NCBI GenBank assembly: GCA_002373505.1
Contig: DFKE01000009.1
Span: forward strand, 25,448 to 89,447
DNA length: 64,000 nucleotides
From: Bacteroidales bacterium UBA3653
GTDB lineage: Bacteria; Bacteroidota; Bacteroidia; Bacteroidales; Paludibacteraceae
Direction: 5' to 3'
The translations under genes and the position numbers were made by a program. Of the stretch, positions 32,540 through 41,838 are shown piece after piece; within the stretch, counting starts at the first letter, position 1, and each line of letters begins with the position of its first letter. Under the pieces are notes generated by a model. It had not been told where the DNA came from and did not search any database. It saw nothing but the letters and a program-made list of their open reading frames with translations.

Positions 32540-33190
32540 ATGTCAAAGCACTTAAAAATACGGGTAATGGACCGCTTGAAGTCTTCTGGATTTGAGTTTG
32601 TCTCACTTCCGGCGGGAAGTACGCCTCATAAACGGAGTGTACACTATTTTCGTACATGCGCCTTTTTAACTGCCATAAGGGGTGCGGTGGACATGGCGAA
32701 AGAAGGTCGGAAGTGCCGGAAACGCATTGTGGTAAGACCTTCGCGTTTTCGGAGAGGATTGCATGAGTTATATACGTACCATTTCCCGAAACACTGGTCT
32801 GCGGCTTGTGTCGCGAACCGCGAACTGATCAAAGAGGCGCAGCGGCAGGCGCATGCACTCGAACATGACCATTCCATAGAAGCCCTCGAATGGCGTGTGC
32901 GGTTCTTCAACCATTATTTCCGGGTCTTCAAAGGCGGCGCCAAGCCGGAAGAAGGCATGAAACCTTACTCGCGTTTCTACCAATATACCTACGTCTCTAT
33001 CTACCGCCAACTCCAAGCGGAGCGCAAGAAAGCGCAGGAACCGGAACCCGTTTCCTTTGAACCCATAGAGCCGGAGCAACCCTTCCGCCTCAAAAAACAT
33101 ATCATCAATACGGGTATGCCTACCTTTTCAGACCTCGTAACCAAGCCGGGCGGAGACCGTTGGAACGCCGGTTTACCGCCCCCTATATAA
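32540..33190 (+). CDS. Basic protein of unknown function
   Basis: 216 aa, strongly basic in the first two thirds ('GRKCRKRIVVRPSRFRRG') with many His/Tyr/Arg aromatic pairs ('HYFRTCAFLTAIRGAVDMAKEG', 'FFNHYFRVFKGG'), then a proline/glutamate-rich tail ('EPEPVSFEPIEPEQPF'). No signal peptide or membrane segment. The composition suggests nucleic-acid binding, but no named domain is visible. It has its own promoter and stands directly before the VWA/tubulin/protease cassette, which has a separate promoter. Confidence 0.65.
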   Translation: MSKHLKIRVMDRLKSSGFEFVSLPAGSTPHKRSVHYFRTCAFLTAIRGAVDMAKEGRKCRKRIVVRPSRFRRGLHELYTYHFPKHWSAACVANRELIKEAQRQAHALEHDHSIEALEWRVRFFNHYFRVFKGGAKPEEGMKPYSRFYQYTYVSIYRQLQAERKKAQEPEPVSFEPIEPEQPFRLKKHIINTGMPTFSDLVTKPGGDRWNAGLPPPI

Positions 33191-33205
33191 AATTTTGCAA
33201 ATTTA

Positions 33206-33237
33206 TTTGCATATTTCAAATATTTTTAGTAATTTTG
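33206..33237 (+). promoter_or_regulatory. Promoter of the VWA-tubulin-protease cassette
   Basis: TTTG at 33206-33209 and TAATTTTG at 33230-33237, spaced 20 bases. The predicted start leaves a ~40-nt leader to the ATG at 33285 and excludes an upstream ATG at 33195. No other promoter is seen before 42249, so five genes probably share this one. Confidence 0.8.
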
Positions 33238-33284
33238 CACCCGATTTTTTTAGAACAGAACAAACAACTTTATTCTATTACCAA

Positions 33285-34367
33285 ATGAGAAAAAAGATAC
33301 TACTCTTATTCCTTATTCTATTCTCCGTTTTCTCGGTGGCTCAGGAAGCTCCCGTTCACCGCGTAGTGTTTCTCTGGGATGTGACAAACTCCATGCACGG
33401 AGGGTATCTGGGCAGGAATAACAAGGATGTGATTGTGGCTAACCGGCCGATGAGTATCACCAAGTACAACTGCGACTACGATATCTACGACCAGATATTG
33501 GAGACGCTGGTAGGTAAGATACGCGAGTACCGGGACGAGGACGAGATTATCATCGTGCCGTTCAACGACCGTGTCTTGACAGGCGATGTATGGCGCGAGA
33601 TGGCAACGGCGGAAGGCAAGCGGCGTCTGGAAGCCAGAATCCGTGGATTCTACAACTCGGACCAGACTTATACGAACCTGTACGACCCGTTCGAGTACGC
33701 CAATTCGCTTTTTGACGGCAGCAAATACCCGATGGCGAAGGAGGAGAGTATGCTGTTCGTGCTGACGGACGGGGTGCATAATAATCCTAATCCTTCTCGC
33801 AAGCAGTTTCTGGACATGCTGGAGAGTTGGTGTGACGTAGCGCAGAAATACAATGTCAAAGGTTATTATTTCATGCTCACGGACCAGGCAATCAAAGACA
33901 AAGAGTTGCAAAAGATATTGCAGAGCAGCGAATGTATCCAGCCGTACCGTTGGTTCGAGACGCATTTCTATACCATAGAGGGAAACCGCATGATCACGGT
34001 CATGCAAGGCGAATACGACCGTCCTGTGAGGATGAGTGTCATTCCGGTAGATATCAACAAACCCGTTGAGGGGCAGGAGCGCGTGCGTATCTATGCAGAG
34101 CCCAATGATTTCTTCACGCTGGACGAGGTGGTTACGATCGACGCGGGCACAACGGAGATCGAGGTGACGCCGGTTTACAAATATCCGCTGTATGATTTGC
34201 AGCAGAAGTTTCCGAAAGAGTATAACCAAAAAGTGACGATCCGTTTCCGTCAAGAGGACCAGCCGCGCGCAGAAGGTCAGATCAAGAACGAACTGGAGAC
34301 GAGAGAGTGTCAATGGGAGTTTGTCAACAAAGCCCAAAAGACACTGACCATCAAAATCAAACGGTAA
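33285..34367 (+). CDS. Secreted VWA-domain protein (cassette gene 1)
   Basis: 360 aa from ATG at 33285, the only start that lies after the promoter and gives a signal peptide (MRKKILLLFLILFSVFSVAQ). The von Willebrand A domain follows at once: 'VVFLWDVTNSM' carries a MIDAS-type DxTxS (Asp32, Thr34, Ser36), and 'LFVLTDGVHNNP' (Asp162) is the later metal-loop strand. The C-terminal ~120 residues look like one or two beta-sandwich domains. VWA domains bind proteins through a metal ion. Here it would sit in the periplasm. It is followed within 5 nt by a lipoprotein gene and then the tubulin-like and papain-like genes. Confidence 0.75.
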   Translation: MRKKILLLFLILFSVFSVAQEAPVHRVVFLWDVTNSMHGGYLGRNNKDVIVANRPMSITKYNCDYDIYDQILETLVGKIREYRDEDEIIIVPFNDRVLTGDVWREMATAEGKRRLEARIRGFYNSDQTYTNLYDPFEYANSLFDGSKYPMAKEESMLFVLTDGVHNNPNPSRKQFLDMLESWCDVAQKYNVKGYYFMLTDQAIKDKELQKILQSSECIQPYRWFETHFYTIEGNRMITVMQGEYDRPVRMSVIPVDINKPVEGQERVRIYAEPNDFFTLDEVVTIDAGTTEIEVTPVYKYPLYDLQQKFPKEYNQKVTIRFRQEDQPRAEGQIKNELETRECQWEFVNKAQKTLTIKIKR

Positions 34368-34372
34368 GAGGC

Positions 34373-35332
34373 ATGAAAAAGATAGCAGGATTATTTTATA
34401 TCGTTGTGCTGGTCTGTCTGACAGCATGCAGCGGAGAGAACAAGGGATTTTATATCGGCAAATCCACGAGTTACAAAACCTTCCTTGGTGTGCGGTATGA
34501 CTGGCAGAAAGAGCGTCTGCCGGAGCAGACCCTGGAGTTGGAGATGGGCGAATATCATTTCACGAAGCCGGTAGTGCTGCAGGTGGTGTACTGCCAGGAC
34601 AAGGACAAGACATACAAGCCGGCAGGAACGTTGGTGACGATAAGCGGCAAGAATGTGCTGAACGACCTGGTCACTATCACGCCGTCAGACGAGACGGTGC
34701 GTCTTCGTTTCCGGTTCAACAAACAGGGCGTGAAGGATGTGCAGTCGGCGACGTACAAGTTGTCCCTGAAAATATTGGATCCGGGTGATCTGGACCAGAT
34801 CAACGGCCAAGAGGCGAAAGCGGGACAGATCATCGATACAAGCGTCCTCTGGCGTGTCAAATACGAAGAAGTGATGAACCCCTTGCTGAAGGGTATTATA
34901 TGGTTCCTGATTGTCTTTGCGAGTTGCGTTATTATATGGTTTGTCATTCTTCGCCGACTCATTTTCCCTGTTTTTGACTACGGGACGCTGGTAGTGAATT
35001 ATTGCGAGGGCGGAGAGCGCAAAGATAGCGACATGCTAACCATCCGGAAGGCGCGTTTGGCCATATGCTCCAATGCGCCGCGTTACCAGAGCCGTTTCAA
35101 CGAGATCCTATGCGGGCGAATAGCTTATCTGGTGAGCCCGTTCTGGGAAAGGGAGGTGGAGTTACGCCCCCTCGGAGCGGAAGGGATAGGTGTGCAGGAG
35201 AAGATGAGTGCGGACGAGATGCCGCTTTATCGCATCCCTCCGCGTACCATCACCGATATCAACGGACCTAAGAATCCTTTTGAGATCAAGCGCGCCAAGA
35301 GCGATAAATCCGTCAAATTATCCATCGGATAA
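34373..35332 (+). CDS. Lipoprotein with a central transmembrane helix (cassette gene 2)
   Basis: 319 aa from ATG at 34373, chosen because MKKIAGLFYIVVLVCLTACSG is a lipoprotein signal with lipobox LTAC. A periplasmic domain of about 160 residues has beta-sandwich-like sequence ('TLVTISGKNVLNDLVTITPSDETVRLRF'). A membrane helix ('GIIWFLIVFASCVIIWFVIL', about residues 178-200) leads to a cytoplasmic C-terminal part of ~110 residues, basic and containing 'RPLGAEGIGVQEKMSADEMPLYRIPPRT'. With a lipid anchor outside and a domain inside, it could link the secreted VWA protein to the cytoplasmic tubulin-like protein. That link is inference from topology and order. Confidence 0.7.
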   Translation: MKKIAGLFYIVVLVCLTACSGENKGFYIGKSTSYKTFLGVRYDWQKERLPEQTLELEMGEYHFTKPVVLQVVYCQDKDKTYKPAGTLVTISGKNVLNDLVTITPSDETVRLRFRFNKQGVKDVQSATYKLSLKILDPGDLDQINGQEAKAGQIIDTSVLWRVKYEEVMNPLLKGIIWFLIVFASCVIIWFVILRRLIFPVFDYGTLVVNYCEGGERKDSDMLTIRKARLAICSNAPRYQSRFNEILCGRIAYLVSPFWEREVELRPLGAEGIGVQEKMSADEMPLYRIPPRTITDINGPKNPFEIKRAKSDKSVKLSIG

Positions 35333-35370
35333 CAACATAGAAATATCAAATAATTAAACTCTAATACATT

Positions 35371-38187
35371 ATGGCAACAAAACTTAGACGCAGTATTTTC
35401 ATTGGTTTGGGTGGAACAGGAATGAAGACCATCCTGAAGACCAAATCAGTAATGATGGACAATTATGGTCAGAACGGCGAGCTGCCGCCTATGTTCTCAT
35501 TCTTAGGTATCGATACCGACATTGTAGAATACAGCAAGACCACGAAATCGAAAGAAGTAGAGAATATAGGATTCTCCGAGCGTGAGAAGCTGAGCATCAG
35601 CGTAGCGGATCCGGTAGATTATTTCGAGTACAAGCGTAAGGAATATAAGTGGATGCCCCATCAGAATATAGACGCGATCAAGACCTTGGATCGTGGGGCA
35701 GGTCAGGTTCGTTCTAATGGTCGTCTGGCGTTCATGTATAACTTGAACAATTTACACGACGGTCTGCGTCGGGCCATCTCCGATGCCTGCAACGCCGAAG
35801 GTTATACCGCCAAATGGAGCAATTACGAAGCAGTAGAGAGCGGTATTCCGGGTAAGACGAAGATTGATGTACATGTGGTGTTCTCCTTATGCGGCGGAAC
35901 CGGAAGCGGTACATTCCTCGATATTGCCTATCTGTTGCGTGAGTTGGAGAACGAGAGCAACGTCATTATGACTTTGAACGGATACGCCGTGATGCCGGGA
36001 GTCTTCATTGAGGAAATACCGGATCCGACAGAGAAAGCCCGTGTCAAGCCGAATGCGTACGGTGCCCTGCGGGAGTTGGATTATCTGATGAGCAACGGAG
36101 CTGACGAACGCAAGGTAAAGATGCCCTGGATGAAGAAAGAAACAAGCGCGACTCCTTTCGACAGCCTCATTCTGGTAGATAACCGGAACACGATAGGTAT
36201 TACCTATAGCAGTATGGATAATCTGACGGAGATGTTGTCTCTGGCACTGTTGGCAGCCACCGGTCAGATAGGCGAGGATGCGAAGAGCGTGGGTGATAAC
36301 GTGAAGATAGACATGGCGTATAAGTCATTCGATGTGGACGGCAAAGCAGCATGGGTAGCTGCTGTAGGAACATCCACTATCATTTTTGACAGCAAGCACG
36401 TAGCCCGCGTATATGAACTGAAGGCTCAGAACAAACTGATCCGCAACCTCTTGGCTCATCTGGAAGACAAGAACCTGGAGGTCAATAACTGGATCGACTC
36501 GGTAAGTATCCGTGAGAATAAAGATCAAGACCAAGTGATCGACTATCTGTACGACATCAATACGATCAATGCACTCAACTTGACGGAAAAGGATTTTGAC
36601 CGTCATACGGTGAAAGCCAACGTGGGCGCGAAGATAGATCTATATGTGCAGAACTATATGCCCTCCAACGATGAGTGGAAGAAAAAATCGGATGCGCTCT
36701 ATGATACCATCTCAGCCGCCATGCTGAAGAAAGAGAAAGAGTTAGGCCGCGAATCCCTCAATAAGGTGTTCGATTTCTTACGCGAGTTGCGTGGTGTTGT
36801 GAACGACATCTTCATTAAGATGATGAATGAAGAATTGGCATCGCTGGAGACGGAGAGAGTTAACACCAAATCTGATTTGGAGAGCCGTATCAGCCAGTTG
36901 GACGCTCAGATGCAAAAATTATTTTTCCGTAAAGCGAATACCTATATATCGTATGTTGTCAATGCCGCTAAAGCGTACTTGGTAAACGAGATAGAGTTAA
37001 AGCGCCGCTCTTATGCAGCACAGTTCTACGCCCGTTTGGTAGAATTGATAGACAATGAGATCCGTAATGTGGAAGAAGGTATTAAGCGCTTGCAGACCAT
37101 TATCGACGAGAACGATTTAGAGATCCGCAATCTGCAGAACCATGCCGGCGGTAACAAGACGGTGGTTATTGATCTGGCAGAAGATGTGATTCGCAAAGTA
37201 GAGGTAGAGAATGACAATAACCTGCTGACGAGCGAGTTTATACAACTCTTGCCGACGAAGAATCTGCATGGCGAGATCAGCAAAGATGCGTTCAAAGCAG
37301 CCTTGGAGCAATATACCCGCGACCTGCCGCAGTGCGTAGCATATCGCAACCGCACGATAGACGAAGTGCTTAACGCTATGGACAAAGAGAAGTTCGAGGA
37401 GGTGGTTCGCCGTGCTGCCAACTACTCGCAGCCGTTCCTGAATATCGACTCGCAAGGCCGCAAGCTGGCTAACGGAAACACCGTAGGAACCCAGGAGATG
37501 TTCTATATCTGTGTGCCGGATACAGCTACCTGTCGATTGACGAAAGAAGGCGCATACCGCAATATTATCAAGGCGGAGAACGCCAAGACCATCAGTACGA
37601 ATCTGACCGACCGCATTATCATCTATCGCCAGAAACGTCCGGTACCTGCTTTTGCCATCGGAGGAATAGAAGTGATGCAAGAGCCGTATGAGTTGGAGCA
37701 AGCGAAGATTTCGTTCCATATTGATCAACAGCTCCAACAGCGCATGGATGAAGAGGAATATTCGTTCGAACCCAAAAGCGCCAATTACGATGAGGCATTG
37801 GACGCATGGGTAATGGGATGTATCTTAGGATTTGTTAAGTTCGACAAGGGTTCTTATTGGTATCAGGATCTGACGTCCAAATCTGCTTTCAACGCCAAAG
37901 AGAACTGGGTAAACTCCGGCTCTGCCTTCCGTGAGACCGCATTCGAGCAATTCTGCGAGAACGAAGAGTTGATCAAGAAATACATGGACGCTTTCGCAGC
38001 GCATCTGGAGGCTATCGGTAAAGTTGCAACAGAGGAGTTGCGCGCAGATGTGGAGAATAACTATTTCCGCAAGTACTCCCGCTGTCAGGTGACGGAGAAG
38101 ATGTTGCAGTCAAAGAGAGAATACAAGGCTACATTAGAGCTTATCTCAAAAGAAGCAGAGCATAGTTTGTTGATTTTTAATAACTAA
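35371..38187 (+). CDS. Tubulin/FtsZ-like GTPase-family protein (cassette gene 3)
   Basis: 938 aa. The N-terminus 'RSIFIGLGGTGMKTILKTK' is a Rossmann-type first strand and loop. The tubulin signature appears as 'FSLCGGTGSGTFLDIAYLL' near residues 170-188 (GGTGSG T4-like loop). This pattern fits the 'tubulin-like' family (PF13809, Tubulin_2), distant relatives of FtsZ. Those families have been proposed to act in membrane remodelling. Residues ~420-620 are helical with coiled-coil character ('ISQLDAQMQKLFFRKANTY', 'EEGIKRLQTIIDENDLEIRNL'). No signal peptide or membrane span, so it is cytoplasmic. It lies 38 nt after gene 2 and 3 nt before gene 4. Confidence 0.75.
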   Translation: MATKLRRSIFIGLGGTGMKTILKTKSVMMDNYGQNGELPPMFSFLGIDTDIVEYSKTTKSKEVENIGFSEREKLSISVADPVDYFEYKRKEYKWMPHQNIDAIKTLDRGAGQVRSNGRLAFMYNLNNLHDGLRRAISDACNAEGYTAKWSNYEAVESGIPGKTKIDVHVVFSLCGGTGSGTFLDIAYLLRELENESNVIMTLNGYAVMPGVFIEEIPDPTEKARVKPNAYGALRELDYLMSNGADERKVKMPWMKKETSATPFDSLILVDNRNTIGITYSSMDNLTEMLSLALLAATGQIGEDAKSVGDNVKIDMAYKSFDVDGKAAWVAAVGTSTIIFDSKHVARVYELKAQNKLIRNLLAHLEDKNLEVNNWIDSVSIRENKDQDQVIDYLYDINTINALNLTEKDFDRHTVKANVGAKIDLYVQNYMPSNDEWKKKSDALYDTISAAMLKKEKELGRESLNKVFDFLRELRGVVNDIFIKMMNEELASLETERVNTKSDLESRISQLDAQMQKLFFRKANTYISYVVNAAKAYLVNEIELKRRSYAAQFYARLVELIDNEIRNVEEGIKRLQTIIDENDLEIRNLQNHAGGNKTVVIDLAEDVIRKVEVENDNNLLTSEFIQLLPTKNLHGEISKDAFKAALEQYTRDLPQCVAYRNRTIDEVLNAMDKEKFEEVVRRAANYSQPFLNIDSQGRKLANGNTVGTQEMFYICVPDTATCRLTKEGAYRNIIKAENAKTISTNLTDRIIIYRQKRPVPAFAIGGIEVMQEPYELEQAKISFHIDQQLQQRMDEEEYSFEPKSANYDEALDAWVMGCILGFVKFDKGSYWYQDLTSKSAFNAKENWVNSGSAFRETAFEQFCENEELIKKYMDAFAAHLEAIGKVATEELRADVENNYFRKYSRCQVTEKMLQSKREYKATLELISKEAEHSLLIFNN

Positions 38188-38190
38188 TTT

Positions 38191-41100
38191 ATGCAACATT
38201 CCATTCACGTAATGTTCGGTAAGGCCTCTTCAGAGGTCTTACTTGAACTTCGTCGCTATATTGCGCTGTACTCAGACGAGGAGACTGCCGGCTATTTCAC
38301 TGCTCTTCATTATACTTCGGATAAGGAGGGCGTGGTGGTGGAGAAGGTGGTTCAGAAAGCAGAAGAGCACCTGACTTTCACCTCCAACCTTCATGACCAG
38401 TGGGTGCCCGTCTATGCCGAGGAGTTCAAGGTTGGTAAGCAACATCTGGAGAGCGAGCTGCAATCGCAGTTGGTCAAACTCAGAAACCAACGTATCAGCC
38501 AGAATACCGAAGGAGAGGATACACTATTGTATTGTCTCTATGTCCCGCTATATGATACAGAGACATGGAAACAGGTACTTTTCCTTGTTAAGCAGATCCA
38601 AAAAGCGATGGAGGGCAAACGCGTCCTCATCGATATCATCGGTTTGAGTTATGATCTGGCAGAGGTGTTGGAGCCCGACAAAGCGACGGAGTATGCACGT
38701 CGAATGGATGTACTGAAACAAAACACGCGCGAAGTGATTGACGAGATAGTAGCGCTGCGGCATAAGAAAGCATCCTCGGCATATATCAATAACTTCGTGG
38801 TCCTGCAAAACCAAACGAATGCGCGCGCCTTGGAGTTGACGGCAGAGTCGTTGGTCAGCATCATGGGAGAATACGCGCTACTATGTATAGAGAGTTATAC
38901 GGATGCCTTCGGACGAAGTATAGAGAAAGGTGACGTTCAGGGGCTCGGTATCTCCATGCTGAGTTTTGATACCTATTATTTTCAAGAATATCTGCTGCAA
39001 GACTCGTTTATCAAGATATTGGAAAAGGAACGAATTGATGAGTCCGAGGTGGATATATCCTGGGCGGCATTGGAGATAGAGAAGATGCTGCAGTCATGGC
39101 TCTCTATCTACAAGGATTTCTATACAGCAGAGATTCTGACCAGAAGTGAATCGGAGCAACAACTCAAGGAGATTCTGCCGCAGATTCATCCGAGACTGGA
39201 AGCCGAGTTCAATCATATCAAGCAGTCCATTGTCAATCATGTCCTGCGCAATGAAGAGCTGTCCCTTCCTCGCAAAAAAGCATTGCTCTCCGTGCTCCTG
39301 GGGCAGGACGATCCGCTCTTCGGGCATAGCACGCTGATTAACTCGAAGCAGACAATCTTAATTGATTTAGAGCGTCAGTGCGTCAATTTCTTCATCGATG
39401 AGAATAATGCGTTGCTGGATAGAAAAGAGACGGAGAACGACACGATTCTGCCTCCTTTCAGTGACGAAAGCAAGCAGGCAAAACTGCCTATAGATGAACT
39501 GAAAGAACTGCGGTTCCGCGAGAGAAACTATATCGCGAACATCCGCGAGATGGAGGACGAGATAGCGGATATAAAACAAAATCTCACTCAGTTAGACGAA
39601 TCGAAGAAATGTCTTATCGAAGGTGGCAAGATTATTTATGACAAAGAGGAGTTTATCCTGATTCATCATGACGATGATATAGAGCCTCTGGAGGAGAAAT
39701 ACGAGCCGCATCCGGTGACGATCAAGAATATCGATATCTCCGGAGGGTTCACGGAGATCAAGAGTCAGGGCCAACAAGGCGCTTGCATGTCTTTCTCGAT
39801 GGTCAGCGTGTTTGAATATTTCATGAAGAAGAACCATATCGAGACTCCGGATTTGAGCGAACAATTCCTATATTATAACGCGCGCAAGCGCAGGGGACGA
39901 GAGCAATACGATGAAGGGTCTTGCTCTGTGGCTTCTATTCAGACACTTTTCGAGGATGGTATATGTACCGAAGAGGCCTGGCCGTATAATGAGCAGGGCT
40001 ATAGTGAGCAGCCCTCCGAAGCAGCGTATGACGAGGCTAAACGGCGTCGTGTCAAGCGAGCCGTGATGGTGGAGAAGAAAATCGAGGCTCTGAAATCGGC
40101 GCTGGACGACGGACTTCCTGTTGTTTTTGCGGTGGATGTGTTCCCCTCTTTTGTACAAGGCATAAACGGCTTTGTCTCCATGCCTTCCGATGAAGAGGTA
40201 CAGCACCTCAAGGAGTCCGGAGAAAATCACTCGCATGCGATGGTGTTATGCGGGTTCAATGACGAGCAGCAAGTATTCAAAGTGCGTAACTCCTGGGGCG
40301 AGAGTTTCGGTGATAGGGGGTATTGCTACTTGCCGTATGATTATGTGATGCAGTACGGCTACTGGGACTGCGTGGCGATTCAAGAGATCGAGTTGGCGCA
40401 GGAGATAAAAGGAGACGGAGGAGAGATAGAGAAGATAGAGGGGTCTGTCTTTACCATCAAGCAAACAGACCGCCCTCAGTTATATTTCTCCGAGACCGAT
40501 CTGCGGATCCGCTATGCGCTTCGTGTGAACCATCTGGAGCGTTTGAAACGCGAACTGAAGGCTTTGCAGAAAAGCGACATGGCTCTGCAGGAATACTACG
40601 AATCCGTCAAACTGCCTCTGCGCGATAGGAACAAACGAGATCAGTTCTATCGCGACGCGATGCGCCATAAGGCATTGCAGGTAGAGGAACTGGAGCAAGA
40701 GAAAATATCTACAGAGACACAGCATAAGGAGATAATGAGAAGTTATGATATGGATACTGTGCGCGGTGTGCTCAGAGGTCTGTCTTATTTTATCTCTCTC
40801 AGTGCAGTGCTTGGCACCTTTGACTATTTATTGGCGAAAGGGAAAGACATAGCTTGGATGTTCAACTGGATACCGATGGATTTTCTGCGGATGTTTATCA
40901 ACGACGGCACTTGGAAAGGACGGTTCTTCAGTTGGCTCTTGGGTAGAGATGTTATATCTACTGTTGATTCGTTGCAGGTGCTCATGCGCTTTTTATGGGT
41001 GCTGCTTGTTATCGGAGCAATCTTGTTTGTCGGCATTTATATATGGTACCGCATAGATAAACGCAAAGAAATGATAAGGCGGTTGGCTGCAATGATAAAA

Positions 41101-41826
41101 GAAATCCAATTGCAAATAGAAGAGATAAAGGATAACATGTCTATGCTGGAGGCTAAATTCCATCTCGCCGGCGATATGATTTCGGGGCTGTACCGATTAG
41201 TATCTGATGTGCAGAAATACCATATGGCTATTTCGCATTATATTCTCAATCTCAAACAGTGGCTCTCCGATACCCGGAATGCGCATAAAGCGATGCGTGC
41301 AGAGGCACGCGCGCCTTTCGTGTCGCTGATCCAGAATGATATACTGGAATCGTATTTCAACGATCAGCAGGAAGCAATCATTGATACCAGTAACCTCTGG
41401 GAATTCATCGAGAACTACACGCCGAGCGAGGAGGGTATTGTAAGAGTACAGCAGGATATAAAGAAGAAACTATTGGAGAAAATATCCGAGAAATTTGCTT
41501 CATTAAGTATAGCGGACTATTTGATTTGCCTGAAGGATAAAGAGGCTTATCCTTATCTGGTGCATGATTTCGACGATATCTGCGAGTTATTCAAAGATCT
41601 AAGCCGCAAGTCGGATCTCTTCCTGCAATATAAACAACCAAAGGAAGGCACCAATGCGCGGCAAGTGATGCTCATCCGTACAAGCGACGAAGATGAAAGA
41701 ATGCAGTTATTGGGCAAACTGAAGCACGTGATGCCGGCGCAGATGTCCGTCGTGGAGACGAAGTCGCCGTATAAGATTATCTTCTTTACGAAGCGCGAGT
41801 TGGAAAAAGAACAAGTAATAATATAA
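38191..41826 (+). CDS. Large protein with a papain-type (C1) cysteine protease domain and membrane segments (cassette gene 4)
   Basis: 1211 aa. An N-terminal half of ~500 residues is helical with coiled coil ('RNYIANIREMEDEIADIKQNL'). A C1 papain-like domain spans about 510-770: oxyanion Gln526 and nucleophile Cys532 in 'SQGQQGACMSFSMVSVFEYF', His682 in 'NHSHAMVLCGF', and Asn700 in 'VRNSWGESFGDRGYCYLPY'. The set is complete. Two hydrophobic spans (about 865-885 and 930-955) follow, then a coiled coil and a cytoplasmic-looking C-terminal region. There is no N-terminal signal, so the protease domain is probably cytoplasmic and membrane-tethered. Bacterial C1 proteases are usually secreted, which makes this placement unusual. 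It is adjacent to the tubulin-like gene (3 nt). Confidence 0.8.
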   Translation: MQHSIHVMFGKASSEVLLELRRYIALYSDEETAGYFTALHYTSDKEGVVVEKVVQKAEEHLTFTSNLHDQWVPVYAEEFKVGKQHLESELQSQLVKLRNQRISQNTEGEDTLLYCLYVPLYDTETWKQVLFLVKQIQKAMEGKRVLIDIIGLSYDLAEVLEPDKATEYARRMDVLKQNTREVIDEIVALRHKKASSAYINNFVVLQNQTNARALELTAESLVSIMGEYALLCIESYTDAFGRSIEKGDVQGLGISMLSFDTYYFQEYLLQDSFIKILEKERIDESEVDISWAALEIEKMLQSWLSIYKDFYTAEILTRSESEQQLKEILPQIHPRLEAEFNHIKQSIVNHVLRNEELSLPRKKALLSVLLGQDDPLFGHSTLINSKQTILIDLERQCVNFFIDENNALLDRKETENDTILPPFSDESKQAKLPIDELKELRFRERNYIANIREMEDEIADIKQNLTQLDESKKCLIEGGKIIYDKEEFILIHHDDDIEPLEEKYEPHPVTIKNIDISGGFTEIKSQGQQGACMSFSMVSVFEYFMKKNHIETPDLSEQFLYYNARKRRGREQYDEGSCSVASIQTLFEDGICTEEAWPYNEQGYSEQPSEAAYDEAKRRRVKRAVMVEKKIEALKSALDDGLPVVFAVDVFPSFVQGINGFVSMPSDEEVQHLKESGENHSHAMVLCGFNDEQQVFKVRNSWGESFGDRGYCYLPYDYVMQYGYWDCVAIQEIELAQEIKGDGGEIEKIEGSVFTIKQTDRPQLYFSETDLRIRYALRVNHLERLKRELKALQKSDMALQEYYESVKLPLRDRNKRDQFYRDAMRHKALQVEELEQEKISTETQHKEIMRSYDMDTVRGVLRGLSYFISLSAVLGTFDYLLAKGKDIAWMFNWIPMDFLRMFINDGTWKGRFFSWLLGRDVISTVDSLQVLMRFLWVLLVIGAILFVGIYIWYRIDKRKEMIRRLAAMIKEIQLQIEEIKDNMSMLEAKFHLAGDMISGLYRLVSDVQKYHMAISHYILNLKQWLSDTRNAHKAMRAEARAPFVSLIQNDILESYFNDQQEAIIDTSNLWEFIENYTPSEEGIVRVQQDIKKKLLEKISEKFASLSIADYLICLKDKEAYPYLVHDFDDICELFKDLSRKSDLFLQYKQPKEGTNARQVMLIRTSDEDERMQLLGKLKHVMPAQMSVVETKSPYKIIFFTKRELEKEQVII

Positions 41827-41838
41827 CCTTCTAAAATT

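Noticed and set aside
33195..33284. Earlier start for the VWA gene
   Set aside because: It lies upstream of the promoter's -7 element and would destroy the signal peptide.
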